A stretch of 64,000 bases of DNA from Alteromonas sp. BMJM2 (GCF_027257845.1 NZ_JAPVOT010000014.1:56136-120135); one strand, 5' to 3'; numbered from the stretch's first letter, positions 15,835 through 24,958 are shown. Program-made: numbers and translations. The notes: generated by a model from the sequence alone, not told the origin.

Positions 15835-16011
15835 TGTGGAAAATGCTTGCAAAACCCATAATGTTATCCACTGCGCATTGTTTGTACAGTTTATTTTAAA
15901 CTTTAAAATCAATAACTTAAACAAAGACCCCAAACTACTCAACAAACTTATCCACAGATTAAGTGGATAACACGTGACACTTAATCACAGTTAATGGTTT
16001 AATGTGGATAT
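15835..16011. promoter_or_regulatory. Cluster of DnaA-box-like 9-mers
   Basis: The 442-bp gap 15600-16041 contains five sequences close to TTATCCACA: 15835-15843 (minus, TTTTCCACA), 15864-15872 (TTATCCACT), 15948-15956 (exact TTATCCACA), 15962-15970 (minus, TTATCCACT) and 16003-16011 (minus, ATATCCACA). The rest of the gap is AT-rich, with no gene that I can support. It may be a DnaA-titrating or DnaA-regulated site upstream of the ACT-domain gene. Confidence 0.45.
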
Positions 16012-16041
16012 GTTTGAAGTATTCACGTTTATTGATTATTC

Positions 16042-16431
16042 ATGCCTAAACAAACACTTTTAGTTCACGATTCGTTATTCACTATTCACAGCTTAGATCC
16101 CGACACGAGCATTCCGTCTTCCGTGCTAAATAGCCCCCTATTCTTTCTTGGAAAGACCGAAGATGAACTGTCTATTGTTGTTCCTGAATCGGTGGAAGTC
16201 GACTCTGTTGACAGCGATGAAAATTGGCGAGCATTAGAACTACTCGGCCCACTTCACCTTTCAATGGTAGGTATTATGGCTGAGTTGGGACAGGTGTTGG
16301 CGGCGGTAAAAGTCGCTATATTTGTTGTTTCCACTTTCGACACCGACTTCTTTTTAGTGAAAGACAACAAACTTGATGATGCTGTGAAAGCATTGAAGAA
16401 GGCAGGCTATACCGTTAACGGAATTCAATAG
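16042..16431 (+). CDS. ACT-domain protein (CASTOR/COG3603-like)
   Basis: A 129-aa protein with an ACT-type core: LELLGPLHLSMVGIMAELGQVLAAVKVAIFVVSTFDTDFFLVKDNKLDDAVKALKKAGYTV. The FxVSTFDTDFFLVK strand-turn is characteristic of small amino-acid-binding ACT proteins of the COG3603 type. It is immediately followed (2 bp) by the EIIA-like gene, so the two are probably co-translated. Its ligand is unknown; it may be an allosteric sensor. The ATG lacks a strong binding site. Confidence 0.7.
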   Translation: MPKQTLLVHDSLFTIHSLDPDTSIPSSVLNSPLFFLGKTEDELSIVVPESVEVDSVDSDENWRALELLGPLHLSMVGIMAELGQVLAAVKVAIFVVSTFDTDFFLVKDNKLDDAVKALKKAGYTVNGIQ

Positions 16432-16433
16432 CC

Positions 16434-16937
16434 GTGAAGAAAGGCCAGCTACTTTCTGCTCCCCCAGACCAATTTAAAAAGTCTTTCGACATCGCCTCTC
16501 CTGTAAGCGGGCAAGTACGGCACCTTAATTCAATTGATGGCACGTTTTACACTCAGGGTTACTTTGGCCCTGGCGCCGTAATAAGCGCTTCTTCCTCTAG
16601 CATTAAAGCGCCTTTTAATGGTATCTGCACCCGCGTTACGCCCCTAGATTACGCCATTGAAATTAAATCAAGCGTAGGGTTGAAGTGCTTGATAAAGTTC
16701 GGAGAAAGCACCCAGCATCTTCACGGTGCTCAATTTAATTGCCATGTAAAGCGCGGTTCAACATTTAAAGCAGGTGCGGTATTATTTACCGTAAATACGG
16801 GCTGGCTTAAGCAGCAGGGAGTAGAGAATGTGTGCATCATGACATTACTTAACGCTCATGCTTTGCTGGGTGTTATGCCTACCAACAGAAAATACGTAGA
16901 AGCTGTTGAAGACCCATTGCTCACCTTATTTGTGTAA
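16434..16937 (+). CDS. EIIA-Glc-like protein lacking phosphorylation histidines
   Basis: A 167-aa homolog of the glucose-type PTS EIIA domain: SPVSGQV near residue 22, SSIKAPFNGICTRV, then YAIEIKSSVGLKCLIKFGEST and the G..F...V.RG..F.AG..L strand series. Aligned with E. coli Crr (NHAFSIESDSGVELFVHFGIDT), the two active-site histidines are replaced: His75 by Tyr73 and His90 by Lys88. It therefore cannot carry phosphate by the usual route and is probably a regulatory or binding remnant of the fold. The start is GTG, 2 bp after the ACT-domain gene, with only a weak site. Confidence 0.7.
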   Translation: MKKGQLLSAPPDQFKKSFDIASPVSGQVRHLNSIDGTFYTQGYFGPGAVISASSSSIKAPFNGICTRVTPLDYAIEIKSSVGLKCLIKFGESTQHLHGAQFNCHVKRGSTFKAGAVLFTVNTGWLKQQGVENVCIMTLLNAHALLGVMPTNRKYVEAVEDPLLTLFV

Positions 16938-17041
16938 TGAATTAACGATTTTCATCAATATTACGCAACAGCGTTAAGATTTCTCGAGCTTATTTACGGT
17001 CTTAGTCTATCCATTATATTCAGAAGTACGGAATTAATATT

Positions 17042-17389
17042 ATGAGCACAGTTATGTATGGTATCCCTAATTGCGACACCATTAAAAAAGCAAAAAAGTG
17101 GTTAGCGGAGAAGGAGATTAACTTTACCTTTCACGATTATCGAAAAGACGGCGTTAGTGCTGAATTTTTAGCACGTGCTGAAACTCATCTAGGTTGGGAA
17201 GCCATGCTGAATAAGCGAGGCACTACTTACAGACAGTTAGATGAGGCAGAAAAAGCGACTATCGACAAAGATAAAGCGCTGGCGCTTCTAGAGCTTCATC
17301 CCGCAATGATAAAGCGCCCTATTTTAATTACTAACGATACTTTTCATATTGGTTTTAAACCTGCTCAGTACGAGGAAATATTTTGCTAA
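17042..17389 (+). CDS. yffB: ArsC/Spx-family protein YffB
   Basis: A thioredoxin-fold protein of 115 aa with a single N-terminal cysteine in [19 protein letters not shown] (residue 11) and RPILI near the cis-proline. This is the ArsC-like YffB subgroup, proposed to act as a glutathione-dependent thiol reductase. It overlaps dapE by 7 bp, an arrangement also found in other gammaproteobacteria (yffB next to dapE). Confidence 0.85.
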   Translation: MSTVMYGIPNCDTIKKAKKWLAEKEINFTFHDYRKDGVSAEFLARAETHLGWEAMLNKRGTTYRQLDEAEKATIDKDKALALLELHPAMIKRPILITNDTFHIGFKPAQYEEIFC

Positions 17390-18519
17390 ACGACTCTGTT
17401 ATTGATATTGCTAAAAACCTGATTAATCGGCGCTCGGTTACACCAGACGATGCTGACTGTCAGGACGCAATGAAAGCATTTCTTGGTGAACTTGGTTTTG
17501 ATAATGAAACTATGGTGTTCGACGATACCACTAATTTATGGTCGAGACGCAACACAGAGGAGCCACTTTTTTGCTTTGCAGGACATACCGATGTAGTGCC
17601 AAGTGGCCCTGAAAGCGCATGGAAAACATCGCCCTTCGTCGCCACTGAAATAGATGGTTATTTACACGGGCGCGGCGCAGCAGACATGAAGGGAAGCCTT
17701 GCGGCTATGCTCGTAGCCACTAGGGAGTTTGTTAACAAATACCCTGAGCACAAGGGAAGTATCGCGTTTTTAATTACCAGTGATGAAGAAGGCCCTTTTA
17801 TAAACGGTACAACCCGCGTCATTGATACCCTTGAAGCCCGTAATGAAAAAATTGACTGGTGTTTAGTCGGCGAGCCATCATCTACCGATAATGTGGGTGA
17901 TATTGTCAAAAACGGACGCCGAGGCTCTCTCACTGGCGATCTTATCGTAAAAGGTATTCAAGGCCACGTAGCCTACCCACATCTTGCGAAAAACCCCGTG
18001 CACCTAGCGGCTGCTGCACTTGATGAGCTGGCCAAGTCTCATTGGGATAACGGCAATGCATTTTTTCCGCCTACTAGTTTTCAAATCTCAAACATTCACG
18101 GCGGTACAGGTGCCGGTAATGTGATCCCTGGCGAGCTTCACGTTTGTTTTAACTTCCGTTTTTCTACTGAAGTGACAAACGACATACTTATTGAGCGCAC
18201 AAGAGCGATTTTAGACAAACACGAGCTCGACTACGATATAAAGTGGACCTTTAACGGACAGCCATTTCTCACTGACTCTGGCGCCCTGCTTGAAGCAACT
18301 CAAGGTGCTATTGAGTCAGTGAAGGGGACGCCTACCGTGCTATCAACCGCAGGCGGTACATCAGACGGTCGATTTATTGCACCAACAGGCGCACAAGTGA
18401 TTGAACTAGGCCCTGTCAACGCCACCATCCATAAAATAGATGAGTGCGTAAAAATGTCTGACCTAGAGCAACTCGCCGATATGTACTTCGGTATACTCGA
18501 ACGCTTGCTTGCTAACTAA
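17383..18519 (+). CDS. dapE: Succinyl-diaminopimelate desuccinylase
   Basis: An M20 metallopeptidase-fold enzyme of 378 aa that removes succinate from N-succinyl-LL-diaminopimelate in lysine and peptidoglycan synthesis. It has [13 protein letters not shown] (first zinc His/Asp), [29 protein letters not shown] (catalytic Glu and metal Glu) and the C-terminal [12 protein letters not shown] (His ligand). The start is TTG at 17383, supported by site GAGGAAA and by the N-terminus [26 protein letters not shown]. It overlaps yffB at its start and the next gene at its stop (TAATG). Confidence 0.95.
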   Translation: MLNDSVIDIAKNLINRRSVTPDDADCQDAMKAFLGELGFDNETMVFDDTTNLWSRRNTEEPLFCFAGHTDVVPSGPESAWKTSPFVATEIDGYLHGRGAADMKGSLAAMLVATREFVNKYPEHKGSIAFLITSDEEGPFINGTTRVIDTLEARNEKIDWCLVGEPSSTDNVGDIVKNGRRGSLTGDLIVKGIQGHVAYPHLAKNPVHLAAAALDELAKSHWDNGNAFFPPTSFQISNIHGGTGAGNVIPGELHVCFNFRFSTEVTNDILIERTRAILDKHELDYDIKWTFNGQPFLTDSGALLEATQGAIESVKGTPTVLSTAGGTSDGRFIAPTGAQVIELGPVNATIHKIDECVKMSDLEQLADMYFGILERLLAN

Positions 18520-19202
18520 TGACTCGCAAAGTACCTAATGAACAATGGCTAGGTCAGCACAACCAGCACCTAGTGGATGCTGGCCACGGCCATTTGCTTC
18601 ACCCTACCGTGCAATTGGCTTTTACCGCTATGCAGCAAAAAGCCCATAGAGACGGTATCGACCTACAAATAGTCAGCAGCTTTCGCAGCTTTGAGCGCCA
18701 GCTTGCTATATTTAATAAAAAGTGGCGTGGTGAGGCAATACTGCGCGATGCAAACGGCAAAGTACTTGATAACACCGCGCTATTAGATACCGATAAACTG
18801 CACGCTATTTTAACATGGTCTGCATTACCCGGCGCCAGTCGTCATCATTGGGGCACCGATTTAGACGTTTTTGATAGAGCATCGGTGCATCAGTGGAGCG
18901 GTACTTTCGAGTTGATAGAACAAGAATACCAGCCGGATGGCCCGTGTTATTTACTTGCCTGCTGGCTTGAGGATAATATGGCTGAGTTTGGTTTTTTTAG
19001 ACCTTTTAGCGAGCATAAAGGCGGTGTTGCTTGTGAGCCTTGGCATTTAAGTCACAACGCTACTGCTAACGACTTTGAGCAGTCTCGAAACTTGAAGGCG
19101 TTTACCAGTGCCCTAACGCATAGCGATATGCTGGGTAAAGACACGGTACTACCTGATTTGCCTTATTTATATAATCGCTACGTGCTTAATAACGGCTCAT
19201 AA
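18519..19202 (+). CDS. M15 (VanY/DacY-type) D-alanyl-D-alanine carboxypeptidase-like protein
   Basis: A 227-aa protein with the M15B zinc-peptidase motifs: SSFRSFERQLAIFNKKW, SRHHWGTDLDVF (zinc His and Asp) and EPWHLSHN (catalytic Glu-Pro-Trp-His). The family trims D-Ala from peptidoglycan stem peptides. No signal peptide is visible, so the site of action is uncertain. Its ATG overlaps the dapE stop, so it belongs to the yffB-dapE operon. Confidence 0.85.
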   Translation: MTRKVPNEQWLGQHNQHLVDAGHGHLLHPTVQLAFTAMQQKAHRDGIDLQIVSSFRSFERQLAIFNKKWRGEAILRDANGKVLDNTALLDTDKLHAILTWSALPGASRHHWGTDLDVFDRASVHQWSGTFELIEQEYQPDGPCYLLACWLEDNMAEFGFFRPFSEHKGGVACEPWHLSHNATANDFEQSRNLKAFTSALTHSDMLGKDTVLPDLPYLYNRYVLNNGS

Positions 19203-19233
19203 CGATGTGAAACATTGCATTGCTGATACAAGC

Positions 19234-19305
19234 GCTCATGTAAGTGCTCGTGTAAGTGCTCATGATAGTAATCATGTAAGTGCTCATGTAAGTGCTTGTA
19301 AATGT
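19234..19305 (+). repeat. Tandem 12-bp repeat, six units
   Basis: Units of GCTCATGTAAGT occur at 19234, 19246, 19258, 19270, 19282 and 19294. The first and fifth are identical, the second and fourth differ by one or two bases, and the third and last are more diverged. A GTG-started frame (19207-19398) would translate it as a SAHV-type repeat, but I do not regard that frame as a proven gene. Confidence 0.8.
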
Positions 19306-19406
19306 GCCTATATAACTGCTTATCAAGTCGATTTTAAAACGACGCCTAGCCAGGTTAATTTAAAGCGCTTTTCATTTTCACATTCACTACGCAACTGAGA
19401 ATTAGC

Positions 19407-19616
19407 ATGGACACAATTTGGGTAATCGTAATCGTTGTATTGGTATTAGGGGTGGTTGTTGGCAACATAACCTTATTAAAATACAGCGCTAAATTTAAGT
19501 TTCCCACGCCGTCTAAGCCTGTTGATGATAGCAAAAGCAGTGATAGATCCGCTGGCAACTCAGAGGGAAAGAAGCGCTCAAATGGATTTGATGATGATGA
19601 AGACGACGATTGGTAA
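19407..19616 (+). CDS. DUF2897-type small membrane protein
   Basis: A 69-aa protein with one N-terminal transmembrane helix (IWVIVIVVLVLGVVVGNITLLKY) and a hydrophilic tail ending in DDDEDDDW. The pattern of a short TM, a GNI-LLKYSA motif and an acidic C-terminus fits the DUF2897 family of marine gammaproteobacteria. Function unknown. A hairpin follows at 19620. Confidence 0.7.
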   Translation: MDTIWVIVIVVLVLGVVVGNITLLKYSAKFKFPTPSKPVDDSKSSDRSAGNSEGKKRSNGFDDDEDDDW

Positions 19617-19619
19617 GAA

Positions 19620-19650
19620 AAACGCTGCGTAACCCGCAGCGTTTCAGTTC
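19620..19650. terminator. Hairpin, weak rho-independent terminator
   Basis: Ten-bp stem AAACGCTGCG / CGCAGCGTTT with a 5-nt loop. The T-tract is short on both sides. It lies between the convergent DUF2897 and ybjQ-like genes. Confidence 0.55.
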
Positions 19651-19672
19651 AAATAAAACATTTATTTGCAGT

Positions 19673-19999
19673 TTACCGTGGGGTTGTCTTTACCGCAGTA
19701 CCACTGATACTCACCATCAGCATACTGCCTTTGTCCCCAATCACCTGATAATCTAAATCTATCCCCACTACCGCGTTTGCGCCCATCGCGCGAGCTTCGT
19801 GCTCAAGTTCACTAAAAGCAAGTTTTCTCGCGGTAGTAAGCTCTTCTTCGTACGAACCAGAGCGCCCACCCACAATGTCTCTGATAGAAGCAAATAGGTC
19901 TTTAAAAACGTTGGCTCCCATAACGGCTTCGCCAACAACAATGCCGCAGTAGCTATCTATTTTGTGGCCTTCAAGTGTCGGCGTAGTTGAGATGATCAT
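19673..19999 (-). CDS. YbjQ/UPF0145 family protein
   Basis: A 108-aa homolog of the YbjQ family (heavy-metal-binding-like domain, pentameric in solved structures). It shows [51 protein letters not shown] and [28 protein letters not shown]. The biochemical role is not established. It is a free-standing gene. Confidence 0.9.
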   Translation of the reverse strand: MIISTTPTLEGHKIDSYCGIVVGEAVMGANVFKDLFASIRDIVGGRSGSYEEELTTARKLAFSELEHEARAMGANAVVGIDLDYQVIGDKGSMLMVSISGTAVKTTPR

Positions 20000-20050
20000 A
20001 ATAACTCCATTTAAAAGTAGTGAATTGTAATTGACGCGTTTTGCTTCTTT

Positions 20051-20455
20051 TTATTCGCTTAGCGCCTGTTTTAATGTTGCTAACAACGCACTCGCTTCAG
20101 CATCAGCGTACGTAATGGGTGGTTGATTGCCCCAAACCGGCTTCGGCCATGCTACGTCAGTCTCAAAACGCGCAACATGATGCACATGAAGTTGCCTAAC
20201 CACATTACCTAACGCCCCTACATTGAGCTTGTAGGGTGAAAATAGCTGAAGCATAACTTTCGACACCGTGGCTGATTCTTTAAGAAGCGTCTGCTGCTCG
20301 TGCTCAGACAAGTCAATAATTTCAGCAATGTTATCGCGCATAGGCACTAAAATAAGCCACGGAAACTGCTTGTCATTCATCAACAATACACGACAAAGGG
20401 TTAAGTCACAGACAAAAAATGTATCATTGTGTAAACGGCTGTCTAACTTAAACAT
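20051..20455 (-). CDS. HIT-domain hydrolase
   Basis: A 134-aa histidine-triad protein. The start is placed at 20455 (MFKLDSRLHNDTFFVCDL) because the N-terminus then matches the family; the longer frame upstream overlaps astE. The C-terminal signature LGNVVRQLHVHHVARFETDVAWPKPVWG is the HIT variant with the catalytic histidine in LHVHH. Members hydrolyse nucleoside phosphoramidates or dinucleoside polyphosphates. The gene overlaps the 3' end of astE by 8 bp and is probably translationally coupled to it. Confidence 0.85.
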   Translation of the reverse strand: MFKLDSRLHNDTFFVCDLTLCRVLLMNDKQFPWLILVPMRDNIAEIIDLSEHEQQTLLKESATVSKVMLQLFSPYKLNVGALGNVVRQLHVHHVARFETDVAWPKPVWGNQPPITYADAEASALLATLKQALSE

Positions 20456-21506
20456 CTTGCTTTTCCAGTTCATCAAAGCTTTCCAATTTGGTTGGTACAA
20501 CAGTAAGCAGTGCTCGTTGTCCAATAGCCACCTGGGCATTAGGAAATACGATGGCTTCACCATCTTCTTGTGCGATGTACTGCGTACTGGGCTCAGACGC
20601 TAATACCGTGCCTTTTGCATAATCGGTAAAATTAGGCGTGTCGTCATCAAAGTGCAGACTAAACTGCGCTTCCTGTCGATTGATCACCTGATTAACACGA
20701 TAAATATCAAGCTCTTCAATCTCAACGGTTGGTGCAAAATCGTCTTCAGTAATTAGGCTTATAAACGCGGCTTTAGCGTCAGCAAAGCGAGCCATATCGT
20801 TGTGCCCAAACGGCTGAACCTTTCCAAGTTCAACGGTGAAAGCGTGAGCATTATGGTAATACGAAGAGTAATAGCTAAATGTCGTCGTAGCACTTTCAGA
20901 TAGCAGTATGGTTTTCACCCCACAGGCGGCTAAAAAGGCAAGCTGCTCTTTACTGTGCTTACGTTCATGTAAATAAGGATATACTGCAAACTTTTCGTTT
21001 TTCGAGGCTCGTATAGCAGTATGCAGGTCGTAATGAAGGCGCTCGCCACTGTTCTCATTAAAGAAATTGGCAACGGCATCTTCTAGCGCTTTAGCTCTCT
21101 TGCGCTCGCTGTTTACTAATCCTTCTCCTTTAGAGTGTGCACCGCTGAACAAGCGGTTCATGTTTTCTTCAACAAAGCGCTCTGCAATATCCATAGCGGG
21201 TAGGTTGCCGAACAAGAACAATACATTGTGCGAGAGCGTGAGCTTACCCGTTAGAATATGCTGAACTATCTCATCGCAAATTTCGATAGGCGCCGTTTCG
21301 TTACCGTGTACGCCACAGGACAACACAACGTTTTTCTTATTCGGCGTGCTCTTTTCAGGATAGAAGCTAATGATCCCCGGCGCTGTAATAACTACGCGTA
21401 CAACACCGCTGGTGTTTGGTAATTCAAATGTGATTGGCGCTGAGAATAACGAAGGAGAGCGTCTGGATAACGCAAGAAAGTGTCCACTATCGATGAGTTG
21501 TTGCAT
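20448..21506 (-). CDS. astE: Succinylglutamate desuccinylase
   Basis: A zinc carboxypeptidase-like enzyme of 352 aa carrying out the last step of the arginine succinyltransferase pathway. The zinc motif is SCGVHGNETAPIEICDE (His and Glu), with DLHTAIR providing the third ligand and a C-terminal catalytic-site segment HAFTVELGKVQPFG (Glu). Other ast genes are not adjacent, unlike the astCADBE operon of E. coli; here it is paired with a HIT protein. Confidence 0.9.
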   Translation of the reverse strand: MQQLIDSGHFLALSRRSPSLFSAPITFELPNTSGVVRVVITAPGIISFYPEKSTPNKKNVVLSCGVHGNETAPIEICDEIVQHILTGKLTLSHNVLFLFGNLPAMDIAERFVEENMNRLFSGAHSKGEGLVNSERKRAKALEDAVANFFNENSGERLHYDLHTAIRASKNEKFAVYPYLHERKHSKEQLAFLAACGVKTILLSESATTTFSYYSSYYHNAHAFTVELGKVQPFGHNDMARFADAKAAFISLITEDDFAPTVEIEELDIYRVNQVINRQEAQFSLHFDDDTPNFTDYAKGTVLASEPSTQYIAQEDGEAIVFPNAQVAIGQRALLTVVPTKLESFDELEKQDV

Positions 21507-21707
21507 AGTTCAACCGTGTTGAAAAAGAATAGTGATAGTTTAACTATCCGTTAATTCAAAAGCACGTTTTCAACGATAAAAGCCCACATTTACTGTATAT
21601 CGAGCGTAAAGCACACCACTTGCTAACGACTGACAAGCGCACGGTGTGCTAAATAACCTGAACCCTCTTTAATGGATGATGCAAGTATTTGCTCTATTTT
21701 AGGGTGT

Positions 21708-22172
21708 TTACCCAGTAATATTCGACTTAACGGTAATGCTACCCACTTCCACATCCTCTATAACCACTTTCGTTCCAGCGGGTAGCGATTCGTTACACTT
21801 TACCTTCCAAGTCACACCAGAATAGTGCACCGTAGATGCTTGGGTAGGCCCTGTGTCTTGAGTAAGCTCAATAACGTTGCCCACAAGATCGCTTTTTACA
21901 GCCCGAGGAGTTTTATCCCGCTGAAGATATTTCATTGGCTTCCATAGCAACACCATCAACACGGTATCTAACACAGATACTGCGATAAATAAGTTTAGTA
22001 GGCTGGGCTCAAATACGTCTAAATACACTAGCCCTGAGGTTATCAATAAAGACAATCCCAACGTAAAAAGTAATATAACTGAAAAGCCAAGTAACAACTC
22101 ACCAATCATTAAGACCAAGCCTAACGCAAGCAGATAACTTTCAATATTTTCGATATTTTCTAAGCTCGCCAT
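21708..22172 (-). CDS. NfeD-family membrane protein
   Basis: A 154-aa protein with three or four hydrophobic helices (about residues 12-75) and a C-terminal OB-fold domain (LVGNVIELTQDTGPTQASTVHYSGVTWKVKC...). This is the short NfeD-type partner of SPFH proteins. The ATG at 22172 (MASLENI) is preferred over an upstream TTG. It lies 4 bp after the SPFH gene, so the pair is one operon, like qmcA-ybbK in E. coli. Confidence 0.85.
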   Translation of the reverse strand: MASLENIENIESYLLALGLVLMIGELLLGFSVILLFTLGLSLLITSGLVYLDVFEPSLLNLFIAVSVLDTVLMVLLWKPMKYLQRDKTPRAVKSDLVGNVIELTQDTGPTQASTVHYSGVTWKVKCNESLPAGTKVVIEDVEVGSITVKSNITG

Positions 22173-22176
22173 AATG

Positions 22177-23118
22177 CTAATCGACCTTTTGACCAATCTT
22201 ATTTGCTATGGCCATCGCTTGGGCAACCACGTTACCAATTTCAGTAGCACCATCTGGTAGCAATATAAGTGAGCTTTCTTTAGCAATTTGCTCTTTCGCT
22301 TTAATAGCACCTTTGGCTAAGTCTAGCTGCACCGCCTTTTGACCATCTTCGGTAGCCGCCGCTCTACCTACAGTTTCAATGGCCTCAGCATCAGCCCTCG
22401 CCACTTGAATAATTGCTTCAGCCTCACCTTGCGCTTTAAGAATTTGTTCTTCTTTTTCAGCCTGAGCGGCCAGTACAATTGACTGCTTTTCACCTTCTGC
22501 TCGGTTGATTGCAGCTTGTCTGTCACCTTCCGACTCTAGAATTTGCGCACGCTTTAATCGCTCCGCTTTCATCTGCTGCTCCATGGCATCAAGCACAGAG
22601 TTTGGCGGGTTAATGTCTTTAAGCTCGTAACGTAATACCTGAACACCCCAAGGCGCTGCGGCGTCATTTAGTGCCGACACTATGTTAGTGTTCAACAAGT
22701 CACGCTCTTCGAAAGTTTTATCCAGCTCCATTTTCCCCAGCTCAGAACGCATGGTGGTTTGAGCTAACTGCTTTACCGCAAAGGTGTAATTTTCAACGCC
22801 GTAAGTGGCTTTATAAGGGTCTACTACTCGAAAATACAATACGCCATCAACGCTTAGAGTAATGTTGTCTTTTGTAATTGCAGATTGCTCTGGTACGTCT
22901 TCAGCCTGCTCTTTTAAAGAACGGTCAGCGGCTACAGTATCGATGAAGGGAAAGATAAAATTAAGACCGGCTTCCAGGGTAGTATTGTACTTCCCAAACC
23001 GAGAAATAATGTATGCCCTATTTTGCGGCACAAATTTAACAGACGTTTTAAGTAATACAACAACCAGTATTAACAAGAACGCTTGGTACGAAAACAAGTA
23101 ATTTAAAGCAATATCCAT
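22177..23118 (-). CDS. qmcA: SPFH/band 7 protein, QmcA-like
   Basis: A 313-aa stomatin/prohibitin homolog: N-terminal membrane anchor (FLILVVVLLKTSVKFVPQNRAYII), SPFH domain (residues about 20-180; FGKYNTTLEAGLNFIFPFID), then a long Ala/Glu-rich coiled coil and a hydrophobic C-terminus (AIANKIGQKVD). Members form large oligomers on the inner membrane and associate with FtsH/HflKC-type quality control. Operon with the NfeD-family gene supports the assignment. Confidence 0.9.
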   Translation of the reverse strand: MDIALNYLFSYQAFLLILVVVLLKTSVKFVPQNRAYIISRFGKYNTTLEAGLNFIFPFIDTVAADRSLKEQAEDVPEQSAITKDNITLSVDGVLYFRVVDPYKATYGVENYTFAVKQLAQTTMRSELGKMELDKTFEERDLLNTNIVSALNDAAAPWGVQVLRYELKDINPPNSVLDAMEQQMKAERLKRAQILESEGDRQAAINRAEGEKQSIVLAAQAEKEEQILKAQGEAEAIIQVARADAEAIETVGRAAATEDGQKAVQLDLAKGAIKAKEQIAKESSLILLPDGATEIGNVVAQAMAIANKIGQKVD

Positions 23119-23319
23119 ATTTTTATCCCTTCAGTGATTCAAATGAACAACACAACGTCAAACCAGCTTTTATATAAGCCATATTATTTTTATCGGAAAT
23201 AAAGGTTATATCACAGAACGTCGCTGTGTTACTGAATTGCTGAGAAGAGATCTAAAAAAAATAGTTACAAAAAATGTACGCCAATGTGATCTGGCAATAT
23301 TTTTAGGCACACTTAACAA

Positions 23320-24657
23320 TTAGGCCTTTTTGCGAGTGGGTGAACTACCAATAATGATTTCTTGTTGTGCAAGAGATACAAAGTGTTTAAACGGCACGGC
23401 TTTAGAAAACAAGTAACCCTGACCTTCTCCAATGCCAATTTCTCGTAAAATATGCAGCTGCTCTACGGTTTCTACACCTTCTGCCACTACCCTACAGCCC
23501 TTAGCCTCGCCAATAATCTTAACCGCTTCAATAATGGCTCTATTAACATCGCCGTTTTCTAACTCCATCACAAACGCCTTATCTATTTTAAGCGCGTCTA
23601 AATGCAAGTCTCTTATGTAAGCAAGGTTAGAATAGCCTTTACCAAAATCATCCACAGAAATTGAAATGCCAAGGCTTCGGAGTTCGTCAAGCTGCTTTTT
23701 CACCATCAATGAATTAGACAGCGCAATATCTTCTGTCAGTTCAAGTTCAAGGCGTGTCATGGAAATACTATATGACCTACTAAGCATATGTAGTGTAGGA
23801 ATAAGCTGATTATCGTAAAGCTGTGTAGGCGAGATATTCACCGAGAGTGATAAAGAAAGGCGCTGCGCATCAAACTCAGCGAGCGTTCTAAACGCCTGCT
23901 CTAGGGTCCAGTAGCCCAACTCGTTCATCATATTGTAAGACTCAGCGGCTTCAATCAGCGGCCCTGGGAATAGTAGGCCGTCGAGTGGATGATTCCATCG
24001 TAGTAAGCACTCTGCTCCCACAACGCTCAAGTTTTCCAAATCAACTTTAGGTTGATAGTAAAGCTCTAGCTCGTTTTGCGCCAGCGCACGCTTCAGATCG
24101 GCTTTTAGTGCCAAACTTCTTCCCGTATCGGTTTTATCTTTTAGCGCTAACGAGAAAAAGTTCTCATATTTATTTTCTTTGGCTTGTTTTAACGCAGCCT
24201 CGGCTCGAGAGACAAACGCAGTGATATCAAAACTGGGTTTGTGAGTAGTGCTGTTTACCCAGTGAGTTTCGTTACTACACACAACGCCTACATTGAAATC
24301 TGCCATAAAGGCAGTGTCTTCATGATACATCGGTACTTTAAAGTGCTCCACTAAGTGCTCAAAAGAGCCGCGTAGCGTTGCTTCGTTACTCACATTGGGA
24401 AAGACAATACCAAATACATCACCACTAATCCGACCTATGGATACGTTGCTACCGAACAGCTTTTGAATTCTATTAGCGATTTTTAAGAGGAACTGATCAC
24501 CTACGTGGATCCCTAAACTAGTGGTGACATCAGAAAATCTTACAACATCAACGAGCATTAGCGAGAGCTCAGAACACTGAGACGCCACTTTTGAAACGCT
24601 ATCGATAAATGCGAATCTGTTAGGAATAGTGGCAAGTGAAGTGTGAATTGGACTCAT
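23320..24657 (-). CDS. Degenerate GGDEF plus EAL c-di-GMP phosphodiesterase-like protein
   Basis: I place the start at 24657 (MSPIHTSLATIPNRF, 445 aa) because AAGGAAA precedes it. The GGDEF domain (about 15-165) reads RISGDVFGIVF, so the catalytic GGDEF is SGDVF and diguanylate cyclase activity is unlikely. The EAL domain (about 185-435) keeps the metal and catalytic residues: E in GAECLLRW (ECL for EAL), N in VNISPTQL, E in LELTED, DDFGKGYSNL, K in LKIDKAF, E in VAEGVETVEQL and Q in EGQGYLFS. It therefore probably hydrolyses c-di-GMP, with the GGDEF domain regulatory. It has no sensory or TM segment. Confidence 0.85.
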   Translation of the reverse strand: MSPIHTSLATIPNRFAFIDSVSKVASQCSELSLMLVDVVRFSDVTTSLGIHVGDQFLLKIANRIQKLFGSNVSIGRISGDVFGIVFPNVSNEATLRGSFEHLVEHFKVPMYHEDTAFMADFNVGVVCSNETHWVNSTTHKPSFDITAFVSRAEAALKQAKENKYENFFSLALKDKTDTGRSLALKADLKRALAQNELELYYQPKVDLENLSVVGAECLLRWNHPLDGLLFPGPLIEAAESYNMMNELGYWTLEQAFRTLAEFDAQRLSLSLSVNISPTQLYDNQLIPTLHMLSRSYSISMTRLELELTEDIALSNSLMVKKQLDELRSLGISISVDDFGKGYSNLAYIRDLHLDALKIDKAFVMELENGDVNRAIIEAVKIIGEAKGCRVVAEGVETVEQLHILREIGIGEGQGYLFSKAVPFKHFVSLAQQEIIIGSSPTRKKA

Positions 24658-24904
24658 GAAGTTTCCTTGCGCTCTATAGCTACGAGGTACTAAAACAACT
24701 ACTAGGTCTATAGGAACACTCAAAACCTAATGTAGCAACTGCACAGGCGTATTAAAAAGCATACCTGATTATATAAATGCATAGCATTCACATGCTGCAA
24801 GCGCTTTTACTACCGTAAAAACCCATCAGCGAGTACTTTACATTGTAACCTACATTATCGATTTTAGTGCAACTGACAGCATGTTAATGTTTCAATTGAT
24901 GAAT

Positions 24905-24942
24905 AAAAAAGCCCGAAAACGATACCATTTTCGGGCTTTTTT
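24905..24942. terminator. Strong bidirectional terminator
   Basis: Stem AAAAAAGCCCGAAAA / TTTTCGGGCTTTTTT with an 8-nt loop, 16 bp after the glgP stop. It probably ends the glgP transcript. The remaining bases between the EAL gene start and here (24658-24904) show no gene. Confidence 0.9.
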
Positions 24943-24958
24943 ACGAGTTGTGTTGCGA

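Noticed and set aside
15739..15945. Minus-strand 68-aa frame in the gap before the ACT-domain gene
   Set aside because: No ribosome binding site, AT-rich composition, and it runs across the DnaA-box-like cluster.
19207..19398. 63-aa GTG-started frame after the M15 peptidase gene
   Set aside because: More than a third is a 12-bp tandem repeat and there is no clear binding site. I listed the repeat but not a gene.
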